A stretch of 64,000 bases of DNA from Isoetes taiwanensis (GCA_021234155.1 JAJEKV010000001.1:37618826-37682825), one strand, 5' to 3'; positions 11,497 through 23,636 are shown, counted from the first letter of the stretch. Numbers and translations: made by a program. Notes: a model not told the origin generated them from the sequence alone.

Positions 11497-12760
11497 CCAT
11501 TCTGCAACTTCACTACGTATTGCCTTTGGGTTTACCATTCTTTCATCTTCGGTTACTAAGGCATCCATCGAGGTCATTGACATTTTTTTCTCATTAGGGT
11601 TTTCCCCTCAGGATGAGAAGTTGTCACTGGCACCCTTCTTTGCTTAGGTACAATATGTTAGTTCATTTCTTATGGGATATCTTGACGTTGTTCCTCTGGT
11701 CAGCTCCACACTCATTCTCTTCAAAACATTGTATACTACTGTTGTGATGAATGGCAAGCTTATCTTTCCAGTATGGCACACATGTTGCTTGTCACAATGG
11801 TGCATTAGTAGCAGTGGCACTTAGGGTGGTGCCGCATGATCTCGCTCATGTCCACAAACAATGGCGGTCTTCATCTTCTCACTCTCGCTATGTGATACTT
11901 GATTCTTCACAATTTCATACTGTTTCTCGTCACCTTAGATTGTGGAATGGAAGTTCTTTGGTAATCAGCCAATTTTTTATATTCTTTGCGAGTCCTTACC
12001 AAAATTATGGTTTATGCTTGAGAACCCTTGTACAATTACCAAAGGCTTTAAGGTTCGAGATTTTGTATTAGCATCTCTTTATCCATGTGAGTCTGATGGA
12101 GCGAGATCGGAAGGGCTTTCAAAAATATGCTTATGTAATTGAGTGACATACCTCTAAATTGGAAAGGCAGCCAATAGAGAAGAAAAGTTCATGTTTGCTA
12201 AGTTGTACAAAAAGGGAGTAAAGATTTTTAAATTGAATATGGAAAGCCCTTAACAACGTGTAATACTCGTATTCTAGTCTTAGGGAGAGATTTTTTATAC
12301 TCCTCTTATTGTGCAATAAGAGTGCAAAGTTTTCTATCGTGTGTTTTTTCTTCAGTCTCCTAATTGAGGGAGCTCCATTTCGACCGCCCTAAACTGCCCC
12401 AAACTATCCTGAACTATGCCATAACCAACTTTTCCCCGAACTAATTTTCCTGTAGTTTGTTGAATCTTACGTTTTATTCTGATCTCAAAGGAGGGTAACA
12501 AACTAAAAAGTCTATCTCCTCTTTTTTTGGGACGTTGAAATAGTGAGACACAAAAACTAAGTGGATTTGACATGCATTTGATTTAAAAAAATGGATTAAT
12601 CCTATATAATTCCAAGTTGTCACTTTTCAAATGAAAGTTGTATATGACCTATACAAATCTTTAGAAATATATTCAGTCTTTGCAACCAATTGTGATGCTC
12701 CTTGCACTACATAATACTGTATTCAGGAAGGACTTCTCCCATCCAACGACTCCCCTTCTT
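11497..12760. other. no recognisable gene
   Basis: Short frames at 11751-12142 and 12352-12573 have no family motif. The stretch is AT-rich, and I see nothing I can name. Confidence 0.4.
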
Positions 12761-12774
12761 ATAGGCCCTCCGTC

Positions 12775-14267
12775 CAATTTGTGTCTGGGATGACCAGACA
12801 GTTGAGTAGAGGATATAGAGGTGTCATTCTGTCCCATCCTCTATGGACTCCTACATCGACAGAAGCAAAACATACTATAATGAGCACTAGCATTATATGA
12901 ATAACAATACTGGATCGAAGGGTAGCAATGATCCATCCAATCATAACATCAATGAGTCCATTATCTACACATGCTAAATTATCATATAGAGGCTCCTACC
13001 CGCGGTCTAGATTCAAATGGAACTTGACTGATGGTTGGGGACTTCAGATAGATCAGCGAGTTATCCCAATGACTTGGCTTGGCAATAGCCAATGGCTAGG
13101 GTTGACCATTTCATCCGCCCCTCCTGTGCACACTTTGCAGATATCTAGATCAAGCTCAGTGGCGACAATAACCTCTCGGAGATGCAATCTCATGGTATCA
13201 CCCAATGAGACTACTCTAAGTTTTATCTCCCCGGTTTAATGGGGTAGGAGAGGGATGAGTCCCTTCCCGAGCTACAATGATTCCATGGGTGGCTAGAGTC
13301 TTGTGGCGACACACATCCTTACTCGACTTGAACTCCTCCATATATGAGCTAGGCCGACACCTGCAACTCTGTGAGTCAGAGCGACACCTTCAACCCAAGA
13401 AGTACTAGACCTATACCCAGCCCTCGAGAAGTGACCAATAATAGGTTTAACCCGCTATGAGGACCCTAGTAATCGCTCTCAGTAGGATCCTCCCTTCACT
13501 TCTCCATCAACTCTATTGTATGGTTCTCAACTTCTCAGTCACCCCATAGCTTCCACATCCCAGTGGGTTCTAAATGGGAATTATTGGGTGTTAAGAGCAT
13601 CATCTAATATTGGATTACTAAGTCTTTATCTCCCTTCTCTCATGCACAAGAGATGCAATCAACATAAGTTGATAAATAACAAGAATATCAACTAATCCTA
13701 ATCACACCTATTTTACAATACAGATTCATTGATTGACGATCAGAACTGTGGGTTCTAGAATAGCTTTATTAGAGATGCAAACATGATCATCCATCTGATG
13801 CTAACTCCCATATGAATTACCTACTTGTCTACTCCAAATAGTTGTTCTTGAGCTACTACCTCTGGCTCCTGGTGTCTCCATCTCTTGCAGGTACTTTGGG
13901 GTAGATGCACCCCAACCCGATGCACAAACACTCCCAGGGCTGTTGTTGCACGCTGCTCTATCGAAGACGATCCTTGAATCAGAAGATGGCACAAAAGGTA
14001 GCTAGGTCTAGTGTTTGGCCTTAAATATGGCAGGATTTACATGCTTGGTTCACTTGGCACTAATGGGATGCATCCACTTGGCATGGCACCTATAGGGTGA
14101 GTCCATGTAAAAGATGGGCTTCCATACCTTAGCATGGCTAAGCTATATCAATAACTTGGCTTTCACCATGCCAGGTATGGCCTATCCGGGCAAGCACAAG
14201 TCTATTGGCAAGACTTGTATAGTGACATGATGTATTTATATCGTATACTCGCTAGGGGCACGTCACA
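12775..14267 (-). mobile_element. probable LTR of a minus-strand Ty3/gypsy element
   Basis: On the minus strand a polypurine tract is followed directly by TGTGACGTGCCCC, a plausible LTR start at 14267. The LTR would run leftward. Its far end is not certain; a TG...CA-consistent end lies near 12775. The start TGTGACG is the same as that of the LTR at 54947, suggesting related element families. No second LTR was found to confirm it. Confidence 0.45.
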
Positions 14268-14280
14268 TTCTCCTCCCCTT
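14268..14280 (-). promoter_or_regulatory. polypurine tract of the gypsy element
   Basis: The minus strand reads AAGGGGAGGAGAA immediately before TGTGACG. This is the usual plus-strand primer position of LTR retrotransposons, just inside the 3' LTR. Confidence 0.7.
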
Positions 14281-14289
14281 AGCATAATG

Positions 14290-15420
14290 CTATCCATAGA
14301 ATTGTGTTAAGGTGGTACAACAATATTTATAGTTATAAACTTTAAGAAGTTATTATAGGGATAACTTCTGATCTATTACTTGTATCTATAATTGTGAAGG
14401 ATACGTTGATATACTTATACAAAATTATATATCCTCAACAAGTTCATACATAATATGAAACATATTTCACGATACTTTTTATTCAAACATTATCTCCTAC
14501 TTGGGATTCTCTTGTCGACCTATGCTTATTGGTAAGACTCTTTTGTCGACTCCTAGCTTCGTCCATTAACTCTTGGATATCCGCGAGAAGCTACTGGGAG
14601 ACTTCTATTTTTGACACGGGATTGTGCCAAGTATCTGTGTGAGGTATTGAATAGTCATAATTTATCATAAATGGCGACACTTAGATGTCTCTTATTTGGT
14701 ACTATTGTATGCAAACTCCACTGGATGAATATAATTGCCTGTCCAAAATCCTATTTGGTGCATTTGATCTGCCCATCCAAAGCTTGGTCTCTATGGTGCT
14801 GAAGAAATCCTTCCAGAAAGCACTGATAAACTTCGAGCCGCGATCTGCCACTATTGCTCTAGGCATACCATGTAGCCTAAAGATTTCTCTTGTGAACAAG
14901 GGCAGTATCTAAAGTCATATCCGTTGTTCTACATCGCAAGAAATTTGCCATCTTGAATAAGTTATCTACTATTACTATTAAGGCATTATGGCCTCTTGGT
15001 GTTCTTGGAAGTCCCATTATAAAGTCCATGTAGATGACCTTTCACTTAGCATTGGGAACTCCAAAGGCTCTAACAGTCCCAGGACACTAAGTTGTTCTGA
15101 TTTCATCTGCTGACACAACTGACATTGTCGAATGTAGTTGGCGATGTCCTTCTTCATGCCAGGCCATAAGTACTACTTTTTATCTTGAAGTAAGTTTTCA
15201 TGAAACCTACGTGGTCGACTATTGGGCTATTATGTGTATCATGGAGGATTAAATTCCTTATTCTAGAAAATTCTGGCATGTAAAGCTTATCTGTAAAATA
15301 TAAGGCCTTGCCTTCCTTTTTATACTCCTCATAAATTTCTCTTTCCTTATCAGTCATTGCTTCTTTTTTGTAAAGACTAGACAAGGTTGAGATCACATTA
15401 CAATGCACTCTCCCTACAAA
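14290..15420 (-). pseudogene. Ty3/gypsy integrase, broken
   Basis: Minus-strand segments from right to left: an H2C2-like stretch (LILHDTHNSPIVDHVGFMKT, about 15250-15190), the integrase core FRLHGMPRAIVADRGSKFIS with FWKDFFSTI (about 14895-14800), and a C-terminal stretch with LADIQELMDEARSRQK (about 14580-14530). The frame breaks between these blocks and the catalytic glutamate region is damaged. Order and strand match the polypurine tract and LTR at its left. Confidence 0.8.
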
Positions 15421-15424
15421 AGGC

Positions 15425-15840
15425 CGCCGAGATAGTGCATCAGCAACCCCATTTAGCTTTCTGACTTGTGGGTTATCTCGAAGTCGTATTCCTCAAGAAA
15501 TTCCATCCAATGCCTTTGCCTCAAGTTGAGGAGTGGTTGGTGAAGATGTACTGGAGGCTTTGATGATCAGTATCTAACTGAAATCGCCTACCAAGTAAGT
15601 AGTGTCTCCATATATGTAAAGCTCTTACGATTGCTAGAAGCTCTTGATCATGGGTCGAATAGCATTGCTGGGCATTGTTCATTTTCTTGGAGTCGTATAC
15701 CACTATTCTTCCTTCTTGCATGAGGACTCTCCGGTTGCCAACTTACTTGCAATCATTGCCAGTAGCTTATCCTTATTCGGGTCTAGTAGGGTAAGTACTA
15801 GCGCTGCAGTTCTGACTCCACTAATCCTTCCGTGGCCTCC
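15425..15840 (-). pseudogene. Ty3/gypsy RT end and RNase H, broken
   Basis: Read on the minus strand, STHDQELLAIVRALHIWRHY and LLGRRFQLDTDHQSLQYIF are classic gypsy RNase H motifs. A VLTLLDPNKDKLLA-like stretch before them matches the usual RT-RNase H connection. The piece lies correctly upstream of the integrase at 14.3-15.4 kb. Confidence 0.85.
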
Positions 15841-16455
15841 ATGGATTTTGGATCAGGTGAGGATTTTGTTGCATGTACTCTTCATTCTCCCATGTGGCCT
15901 CGAAGAGTGGTTGATTTTGCCACAACTGCAATATTTCGATTGCGCAGCTTCCGAATGCATCTAGAATCGCCGCAGGAGTTACCTCTGAGCTATGGGCTAG
16001 GGGTATTGTCACATGAGCTATAATATTGTCCATGGACAATATTGCTTTCTTGAGTTGGTTCACATTGAACACATGGTGCACTTCTATTCCATCTGGAAGC
16101 TCCAATTCATATGTTATCTCGTTGATTCTTCTCAATATCTTGAAGGGTCCAGCATATTGGGGCGTCAATTTGGGAATCTTTTCCCCGACCAATGGTTTCA
16201 AGGTCCCTACCTTGAGTGCCAAAGGGTAAACAATCCATAGAAACGCATAGTCACCTTTCTTGAAGGTTAACTCTCTACGATGTTTATTGGCACTGATCCT
16301 AGCTCGATCGCGAGCCTTCTTTAAGTTTGCCCTATGCTGATATAATATGGCTTGCATATCTTCCAACCTATGGATAGCCACATCAATTTTCAAGGCTTAG
16401 TTTGTCCCAATATAGGATCTTGGATTCCTACCCATCATTGCCATAAAGGGACTCA
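15821..16455 (-). pseudogene. Ty3/gypsy integrase C-terminus with chromodomain, out of order
   Basis: A 190-codon open frame (16393-15821) reads the integrase C-terminal domain and chromodomain: RRELTFKKGDYAFLWI, TPQYAGPFKILRRINEITYE, VHHVFNVNQLKK, then a chromodomain-like ILQLWQNQPLFEATWENEE. Just upstream, SPFMAMMGRNP is the end of an integrase core. In a normal element this block follows the integrase. Here it precedes the RNase H on the same strand, so the locus is a fusion of two copies. A decayed homologue lies at 53.4-53.8 kb. Confidence 0.85.
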
Positions 16456-16496
16456 TTTTAGTACCTGTAGGGTACACAACCCGTAGGTACTCCCTT

Positions 16497-16985
16497 GCAA
16501 CACACAACTACCATTGACATTATTAACATAAACCATTGCATTTAACACATTTAAATTAAAATCCCCCTTAAACCCCCTTTGGTTTGGGTGCATATTCACA
16601 CGGGGGGTTACTCCGGGCAACGAGAGCTGTCGGATGGGCATATTTGCCCTTTATTCCAAGATCTGAACCGTACATAGCAATCCTCGTTTGTGGGGTATGC
16701 ATGTACAAGTTTTTGTATACTGTATATTAAGATTTGCAAAATACTATAAGGTTTGAGAAAATGTACTTAATGGTGTTAATTTTGTACATGTATTGTAAAT
16801 ATATTTTTGGGGCTCTCGCTGCCCTACGTAACCCCCCGTGTGAATATGCACCCAAACCAAAGGGGGTTTAAGGGGGATTTTAATTTAAATGTGTTAAATG
16901 CAATGGTTTATGTTAATAATGTCAATGGTAGTTGTGTGTTGATTGTTATATTAAAAAAAATTTTGGGCCCTTCGGGCCCTAACTA
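16497..16985. mobile_element. foldback element, copy 1
   Basis: Two inverted arms of about 120 bp (16497-16620 and 16823-16945) are nearly identical and flank about 200 bp of unique centre containing CGAGAGCTGTCGGATGGG. The right arm continues with an A-rich stretch and the hairpin GGGCCCTTCGGGCCC at 16965-16979. The left outer part is missing compared with copy 3. The element abuts a gypsy integrase end. Short open frames in the arms are not genes. Confidence 0.85.
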
Positions 16986-18560
16986 AAAGCACGAACCACT
17001 TGATGCTGCAGCAATGGATTAATGCTTCGAGTGGAAATATGATAACTCCGGATAGAGGAATTCTACTAATGGGTATTGATTTTGGGAGCTCTTGTATGTG
17101 CAAAGCAGGTTGCATTTGCAAATAATAGTGGCCTATAGAAATTTAAACTCTGCATTGTAGAATTCCAGAACTAACTAATCCACCCATAAGGTATATGGCT
17201 AACACTTCATCCGCTGCAATATAACTGAAGCATGGTTAAGGGTTGTGTCCAATATAAATCTTGCATTTTAAGGAACCTTTCATATAGCCAACATTAGCAA
17301 ACAAAAGGCAGTGCTTGATATGCTTTGCAAATGCCTGTATATCTCTTCAAATATCTATAGGGAAGCCATAATAGTAGGTCATAATATACAAACGCCAATT
17401 AGATATCTTGTAAGACATGCATGTAACAGTTTGCTGTATTATGAAGATGTCGAGCGAGATGGAAAGAACATAAAAAGAACAGCCAGCATCATCTTAATAA
17501 ATCACTACCATCTTAAGAAATCACTGTTTAACAAATGATACAAAATATTTTCGAATCTACAGCACTTGGTGCAAGATTATGGCCGGATTTAAATGCTCAT
17601 CTAGAAGATACTCTGTCCCCAAAGCTGTTTGATGCATCAGTGCATCTGATTGAAAGCCTTTTTGTGGCAGGTCGTTTTTTAAAAAACTATGCAGCTGCCT
17701 TATTCTTACAGAGCTAGAATGAAAGGGTTTTTGCCGCAGAAGAAAAGCTAAGCCTGGGGGGTTTTGCACATACCTCCAAAGTGCTAGAAGGCAAGCCGCA
17801 CTCATGAAACACCTCTATACACGTCTGCAACAACGGATTACATCATGTTCAATCAAAGAGGGATCTCAGGCATAACTGCATTGGAATCCTCATGTTGTGG
17901 CCAAGTCCACAGCGTTTGGGGGTTTGAAGGCCCAACCTTAACCCTAAATAAGCCGGTAAGAAAACCAGCATGAACGCTGAAATTTTTTCCAAAGTCTATA
18001 GGCTGGAAGGAGAAATCTGTGGCTCAAACGAAAGTGTTGAATATTTCAGTGCCTCTGAAAGTTACCAGAATGGCCTTTTTCTTTCTGTCTGTGCACACGA
18101 GAAGCTGGGTATCTTGATGTATTCTGCAGACCAGAAATATGGGTTAGCAAATCCGCTGCTTCAAATCCGACCTTAACCCTAAATAAGCCCGTAAGAAAAC
18201 CAATTTTTTCCAAAGTCTATAGGCTGGAAGGAGAAATCTGTGGCCCTGGCACAGCTTCTCTGGTCAGCTTCGACCACTGATTTCCTCTGAATCCTGTTTT
18301 TTGCATCTATACAAAAGGCAACAAGCTTACCAGGAACCCAGGTTTCAGTTTCGATTCAAGAGAATCCGGCTCCAGAAGAACGGCAACCACAACCGGCTGG
18401 CTGCACCAAGCGGATAAATTAATCACATGCAACCTAAATTTAGCCTAAATCCGGCAGTTCTTGGTTTTATTCCCAAAAGCTCCGACCTAATCCATTAACC
18501 AAGCATAACAGACAAGCCCCTTCTCAATTTCGACCAGTTATGCACCCGAACATTATAAAA
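16986..18560. repeat. intergenic region with a ~80 bp direct duplication
   Basis: About 80 bp around ACCTTAACCCTAAATAAGCC and CCAAAGTCTATAGGCTGGAA is present twice, at 17934-18023 and 18170-18244. No gene is supportable elsewhere in the stretch. Confidence 0.55.
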
Positions 18561-18579
18561 TAAAGCTATTACAGATGAT

Positions 18580-19029
18580 TCAGTGGAAGGAAACCCTGAT
18601 TTTTCCAAATCCGACTCCAGGAGACTCTGCGACCTCCCAAAAACAGCCAATCAACCTGTTTACACGGTTGCTCATAGGAAGCACAAAAGTAACAGCATTG
18701 ATTCCTCTGGCATTGTACCAATCTGCATATTTCTTGAGATGCTTCCGTTTGGATCCAAGCCACCCTAACAAGACCACTGTTGCTACCTCTTTGCCATGAC
18801 CTTTTTCATCAATTTGTGCTTGTTTTACATCAAAAACACCACTTTGAAATAACAATGCAGCCCCTGAAAAGCTCCTGAGGGGTAGTATCCTTGAATGAAT
18901 ATGTAGCATTATAACCGCTGAAACAGCAGATGGCAATCCTGGTCCAGAACAAGCACCCAAGTGTAAGAGCAAACGGGACTGCATGGAATGCTCAGACACA
19001 AGCACAGTAAATGAGAAAAGGGCTTTCAT
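18580..19029 (-). pseudogene. DUF829/TMEM53-like gene fragment (captured exon)
   Basis: A minus-strand open frame of 149 codons contains VATVVLLGWLGSKRKHLKKY followed by ADWYNARGINAVTFVLPMS. This is the characteristic start of plant DUF829 (TMEM53-like, alpha/beta-hydrolase-related) domains. The rest of that domain is absent downstream, so this is a partial copy. It may be an exon of a gene whose other parts I cannot see, or a fragment carried by a mobile element: the module ending at 19261 lies directly upstream. Just upstream of the DUF829 start, the 19-mer at 18897-18915 is the inverse of the module terminus. Confidence 0.6.
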
Positions 19030-19094
19030 TATAAGCCCTTGGATCTTTTTGAATTAAAAGAGGGCTTTCTTTGTAAGCCCTATGATCTTAACCA

Positions 19095-19261
19095 TTGAGG
19101 AGGATGAAAAAAAAATTGCACAAATTGCATGCAAAAACTTGGTGCACTCTAGATGTACTGATTAGTATGCCTCGTGCAATACGCCCATGAAATCATATGA
19201 AAACCATGCCAAAAAGCGTATAAAATCACAAAAAAAACCCCCTGTTATAATGCTACATATT
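19095..19261 (-). repeat. shared terminal module, copy A (diverged)
   Basis: The stretch from GGTGCACTCTAG to CCCCCTGTTATAATGCTACATATT is a diverged copy of modules at 25000-25210 (same orientation) and 29402-29630 (inverted). Its right edge is joined directly to gypsy integrase coding sequence. Confidence 0.65.
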
Positions 19262-19262
19262 G

Positions 19263-19577
19263 CTACTTTGTATACTTTGTTAAACAATCGACCATCACAA
19301 ACACTTGTGTGTGTTGCCGACTTGTTTGTGCGAGTGCGATTATAAAGTCTATACTTATGCATTTTCGTCTCTCAAAAGGTATGGCTAATGGTTGTAGTAA
19401 TCCTGGTGTCTTGCCATGATCTGTATTAACAGCTTGAAATACTTGGCACTGTGCTACATGAGATTTTACATCATGTTTTATATCAGGCCAAAAGAATTGT
19501 CCTTTAATCAATTTATATATCTTGCATCCCCTCCCCCCCCCTCCCCAACCAAATCTTGTTGAAGGTGTTCCTGGCAA
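19263..19577 (-). pseudogene. Ty3/gypsy integrase fragment
   Basis: The minus-strand frame reads the zinc-binding H2C2 region (KLIKGQFFWPDIKHDVKSHV followed by AQCQVFQAVN) and the first core strands (ISIDFIIALAQTSRQHTQVF, then VMVDCLTKYTK). It stops at the codon after the conserved VDxLTKY, where the shared module begins. The core catalytic Asp of strand 1 is present, the remaining core is missing. Confidence 0.85.
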
Positions 19578-19599
19578 ACCTTCAATCTCAATGGCTTAG

Positions 19600-21050
19600 A
19601 ACCTCCAGGTTGCTTTAGGCGACCACTCATCCCAGAAAGAAAGCCTAAACATAGGATTAGTATTGCCTTTTCAAATCAGCAAAAAAGATGCCTCGCAAAA
19701 AAGATGCCATTTGCAGATAGTATGAGGTTTTATCATGATTTTAATTCAAAAAGCTGCTTAAAGTCTCAAAGAATCTAGGGCCTAAAGCCGGATGCCAATA
19801 GCTTTGCTGAGATCACTCAAATATGCAATCCTGACCGAGTAAAATAAAGTCAATATCCCTGGCAGTGAGCAATTTTTTGTATATCAAAGGATATGAATCC
19901 TTTTTTAGTCTTGTCACTTGATTCTGTCTCTGAAATCTTGCAAGAAGTTGTCGTCCAGCGATAGAGACGAACTTATGCTGCCAAAGAATCGAGGCTGCCA
20001 TAAATAATCCAAGAAATAAATACAATCACCTCAAAATGCAATAGTTTTGGAAGCCATTAAAACCCAAACGCTCAACATTCCTAACACAGGATAAGGCTCA
20101 CGAATCGAGAAGGGGGATAAAAATCATCTAGAAGCCACTTCCGGCAGTCATTTATGGCATGCATACCGAGATGATGAATCAAGTCCAAGAAACCTTGCTC
20201 AAACACAGAAGCAAAAAATGTTCCCGATTTTTGGAAGAATGCCAAAAATTTTCGGCCACCAAAAGACCAACAATCTTAGGAAATCACCCTTAAAAAAAAA
20301 AACAAAACCTTTTCCACCAGGCCGAAAAATTCCAAATTAACAAGATTGATATCATAACCTTGCAATTGCTGGAAGGCATTCCTCGTATTCTATTGTATCC
20401 AAAACCATAGTTTTGGGCTGGATTAAGGTGCTTAGTTGTTTTGGATGCCAAATTGAGGCTAATATGTAGGGTTATGTTGACAATGGTTCGAATAAGAAAA
20501 TAGATCTTTCGAAATTGGGCAAGTTTTGGAGCCGAGACATGGTGTGTTGGGCTTGTTGGCATGCTGAAACTGACAGCCATCATCTCTTCCTGCGTTGAAG
20601 CAGCAGTTGCAGCATGGAGCGGATGGATGAGGAATCCATCGGCTAGTTTATTTTTATTTTTTGCTTGTCCCGTTGGTTTGCTTCTTTTGTGGAAGTGGAG
20701 CCAGTTGGTTTGCTTTGTTTGTGGAAGTGAAGAGCCATTCAGGAAGATAGCTACAGGTTGTCTTATGTTGATTCCCAGCAGGATGTTGACGAGGAGGGAT
20801 GCACAGTTGAAGGTCAAGATGTATAAGATATCAGATCCAAAGGTTTGCGTGATAGCTCAATATGTGGGGTTTGCAGGAACATGGATGGGATTTGCTACAT
20901 GCATTGCCTGGATGCTTAGGACGCAGGTCTAAGTGTAGCAGAGCTGCAAAAACTAGGAAAGAAAGTTGGGCAGTGGGAGTGACGTTTGTGACATGGGCCA
21001 ATCCAGCTGCCAGATTTGGGGATGTTATTATTAATGGGGATGGGTGATTT
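19600..21050. other. no supportable gene
   Basis: Several frames of 70-175 codons overlap on both strands without known motifs. The sequence is AT-rich and carries no splice-consistent chain that I could follow. Confidence 0.35.
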
Positions 21051-21053
21051 GAT

Positions 21054-21521
21054 GTGGAGAGGGAGGGGAGGAAGAATCGAAATGCTAATTCAGATCATAC
21101 ACATCCTGCAGTTAGAGAGGTCTTGACTGTTGTATATGAAGATCATGTGGGTTTGTTGGTTTCAGATTTGGTCATAAAAGGGCGTAATGATCTGAATAAG
21201 AAGAGGGGAAGGAGAAGAGTTAGCCAAAGCGGAGGCAATGTTGGTCATGGCAGAGGTAGGAAAGTGAGACTGCCCGACTCTGTGATGGAGTCCGTGCAGT
21301 ATGATGTTTTTCAGGAGGAAGAAGGCTATGTGAATAAGTTTGCTAGTAGAGGGACAAGTGGAAAAAGTGGTCAGGGAAGGGGAAGACGAGGATCCAACAT
21401 CATTGAGGAGCATCTAGGTGTAGACATTGGTGGTGTCATGAATCTACGCGAAAATACGAAAATAACGCAAAGAATACGCAAGAAATACGAAAGAAATATG
21501 CAAGATCAACGAAGAATATGA
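21054..21521 (+). CDS. hypothetical charged ORF, low support
   Basis: A 155-codon open frame is rich in Arg, Lys, Gly and Glu, with GRGRKVRLPDSVMESVQYDV and GKSGQGRGRRGSN. It has no in-frame ATG at its start. I do not recognise it. The Gly-Arg repeats suggest nucleic-acid binding or a decayed retroelement gag, and the following stretch to 22.1 kb resembles LTR-like sequence. It may be a chance frame. Confidence 0.2.
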   Translation: MEREGRKNRNANSDHTHPAVREVLTVVYEDHVGLLVSDLVIKGRNDLNKKRGRRRVSQSGGNVGHGRGRKVRLPDSVMESVQYDVFQEEEGYVNKFASRGTSGKSGQGRGRRGSNIIEEHLGVDIGGVMNLRENTKITQRIRKKYERNMQDQRRI

Positions 21522-22123
21522 TATATAATGAAGAAACAAGAATACAATGGTTTGATGGCAAGCAGGAACACAAGAGAGATGCTTAGACGGCTCAAGACTG
21601 GCGTTGGACCGGAATGATTTAACAAGAAGGAGGCGCCCCTATATACGTCCGAGCTAACAGTCAGGATCGCGCCATTCCAATGGATGATATCGTGCCAAGT
21701 GTCACGCATGCATGTAGGTTCTAGAATATTCTAAAACCTCATGGAAGCAGTCCTGCATATGAAGAAGATGTGAGTAAAAGTTTTCAACAAATATTGATTG
21801 TGCATTTGGCAAAGGTGCATGACTTGCAGTTAGAAGGTTATGAGTTCAAAGCTCCTTATGCAATTGCTTTTTTTTTTTTGCATCCGTGTGACAACTATCT
21901 TATGTACATATGAGTAAAATACTCATATGATACGAATACACCATATGGTCGTCACGCTACGATGGCGACGACTCCTCAGAGCTGGAGCTGGAGCTAGAGT
22001 TGAAGCGGGAGTATTCGAACTTGGCTTATTTAGGTAATGTCGGTGAAACTTCGTAATTTTATCAGGAGCATTAGTCAAATTTTTGGCAGGCATCCAGGTT
22101 CTATCAGTTGGTGAGTAACCTTC

Positions 22124-22792
22124 CTAATCGACAAAGTAATACATTGGAGTCCTTGAGTCGGAATGCCACATCGTTGATTTGGGCCGTGATTCGATAAGGA
22201 TCAATGCGATGGTAGTCAAGCTTGTTGCATGGATGCGAGGTATGGAAGTTCCTACGAAGAAGCCAGACAAGGTCACCAACATGAAATATAGGAGCTTCCT
22301 ACCGATGTAAATAGGCATAATGCCGATAGCGCTCCTGTGCCGGAGAAGATAGTGTTGAAGATCTGATTGAAGAGTCTGGAGTTTCGCAGGTCGAGACTTG
22401 GCACTAGGATTGATAGAGTCACTGCTAGTGACACACTGGGACCATCGAGGATGCTGGTCAGAGTTCAAAACGAATGGAGTCTAGATATTGGAAGCGTGTA
22501 CTAAGTTATTATAGGCAAATTCAGCTAATGGAAGATAATCGATCCAATCATCCTGATAATTGATAAAGCACCTCAAATATAATTCCAAAGTCTGATTAGT
22601 ATGCTTTGCTTGCCCGTTACTTTTTGGATGATAACTGGATGTCAGTGAGCGGTCAATATGCAATACCTCCAAAAGTCGCTTCCAAAAACTTGTGACGAAC
22701 TAGGGTCCACGATCTCTGACAATAGTATATGGCAATCCATGAAGTCTGACTACTTCATGAAGGAAAAGATCAACTTTTTCTTCACTGGTGAT
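22124..22792 (-). pseudogene. Ty3/gypsy integrase core and C-terminal fragment
   Basis: From right to left on the minus strand: HEVVRLHGLPYTIVRDRGP then a stop, FVTSFWKRLLEVLHI, SSYHPKSNGQAKHTNQTLEL and YLPLAEFAYNN. This is the integrase core with the second Asp region and the HPQTDGQ-type motif. After a frame change, GDLVWLLRRNFHTSHPCNKL resembles the integrase C-terminal domain. The left (N-terminal) part is cut by foldback copy 2 at 22793. Confidence 0.85.
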
Positions 22793-23160
22793 GGGCAACG
22801 AGAGCTGTCGGATGGGCATATTTGCCCTTTATTCCAAGATCTGGACCGTACATAGCAATCCTCGTTTGTGGGGTATGCATGTACAAGTTTTTATATATCG
22901 TATATTAAGGTTTGCAGAATTCTATAAGGTTTGAGAGAATATACTTAATGGTGTTAATTTTGTACATGTATTGTAAATTTTTTGGGGCTCTCGCTGCCCT
23001 ACGTAACCCCCCTGTGAATATGCACCCAAACCAAAGGGGGTTTAAGGGGGATTTTTATTTAAATGTGTCAAATGCAATGATTTGTGTTAATAATGTTAAT
23101 GGTAGTTGTGTGTTAATGTTTGTGTTAACTAAAAAATTTTTTTTGCCCCTTCGGGGCCTT
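22793..23160. mobile_element. foldback element, copy 2 (one arm only)
   Basis: This copy begins exactly at GGGCAACGAGAGCTGTCGG, has the same centre as copies 1 and 3 and a single right arm, and ends with the hairpin GCCCCTTCGGGGC at 23145-23157. The left inverted arm is absent. It interrupts a gypsy integrase. The terminal hairpin differs from that of copies 1 and 3 but keeps its pairing. Confidence 0.85.
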
Positions 23161-23194
23161 AAGGATGGTGTAGGGGTGTAGATATAGACATTAC

Positions 23195-23545
23195 CTAATA
23201 CTCTAATGATGTAGACTGCATACCACCAAAGAAAGTCACTGTTGGTACAGAGTTCTGTGACATAGGAAAAGGACTGCCAGAGTTCTGTGACATAGGAAAA
23301 GGACTGCTAGATCCCATAATTCCAGTGGGTCCAGAACTTTGAAATGGAGACTGACATAGGAAAAGGACTGCTAGATCCCATAATTCCAGTGGGTCCAGAA
23401 CTTTGAAATGGAGACTGGTTGGTACTTGGCACAATCTTCCCAAAAAGTATTGTTGTTCCTTGTGGAGGATGAGCAGCAGGACCATTATAAAGATTTCTAA
23501 GAAGCATCTCAAATTCAGAGTTCTTTGCCATGAACATGTTCATTT
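23195..23545 (-). pseudogene. Ser/Pro/Gly-rich gene fragment with internal 24-residue repeats
   Basis: A minus-strand frame reads NGPAAHPPQGTTILFGKIVP, then SPFQSSGPTGIMGSSSPFPM twice, then SPFPMSQNSVPTVTFFGGMQ and a stop near 23197. Between the repeats the frame shifts. On DNA level the repeat is a duplication of about 70 bp (23262-23330 versus 23352-23415). I do not recognise the protein. With the next feature it may be the 3' part of a duplicated or captured host gene. Confidence 0.45.
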
Positions 23546-23636
23546 CTCTTTGGATCTATATAAATATAAAATACCATCAAGACTTTATTGCTAAGTTCCT
23601 ATTAGAGAATTAACTTTCAGAAACAAGTATACAATT

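Noticed and set aside
21830-21960. Possible tRNA-derived SINE (GAGTTCAAAGCTCC resembles a B box)
   Set aside because: No matching A box at the right distance and no cloverleaf; support is too weak.
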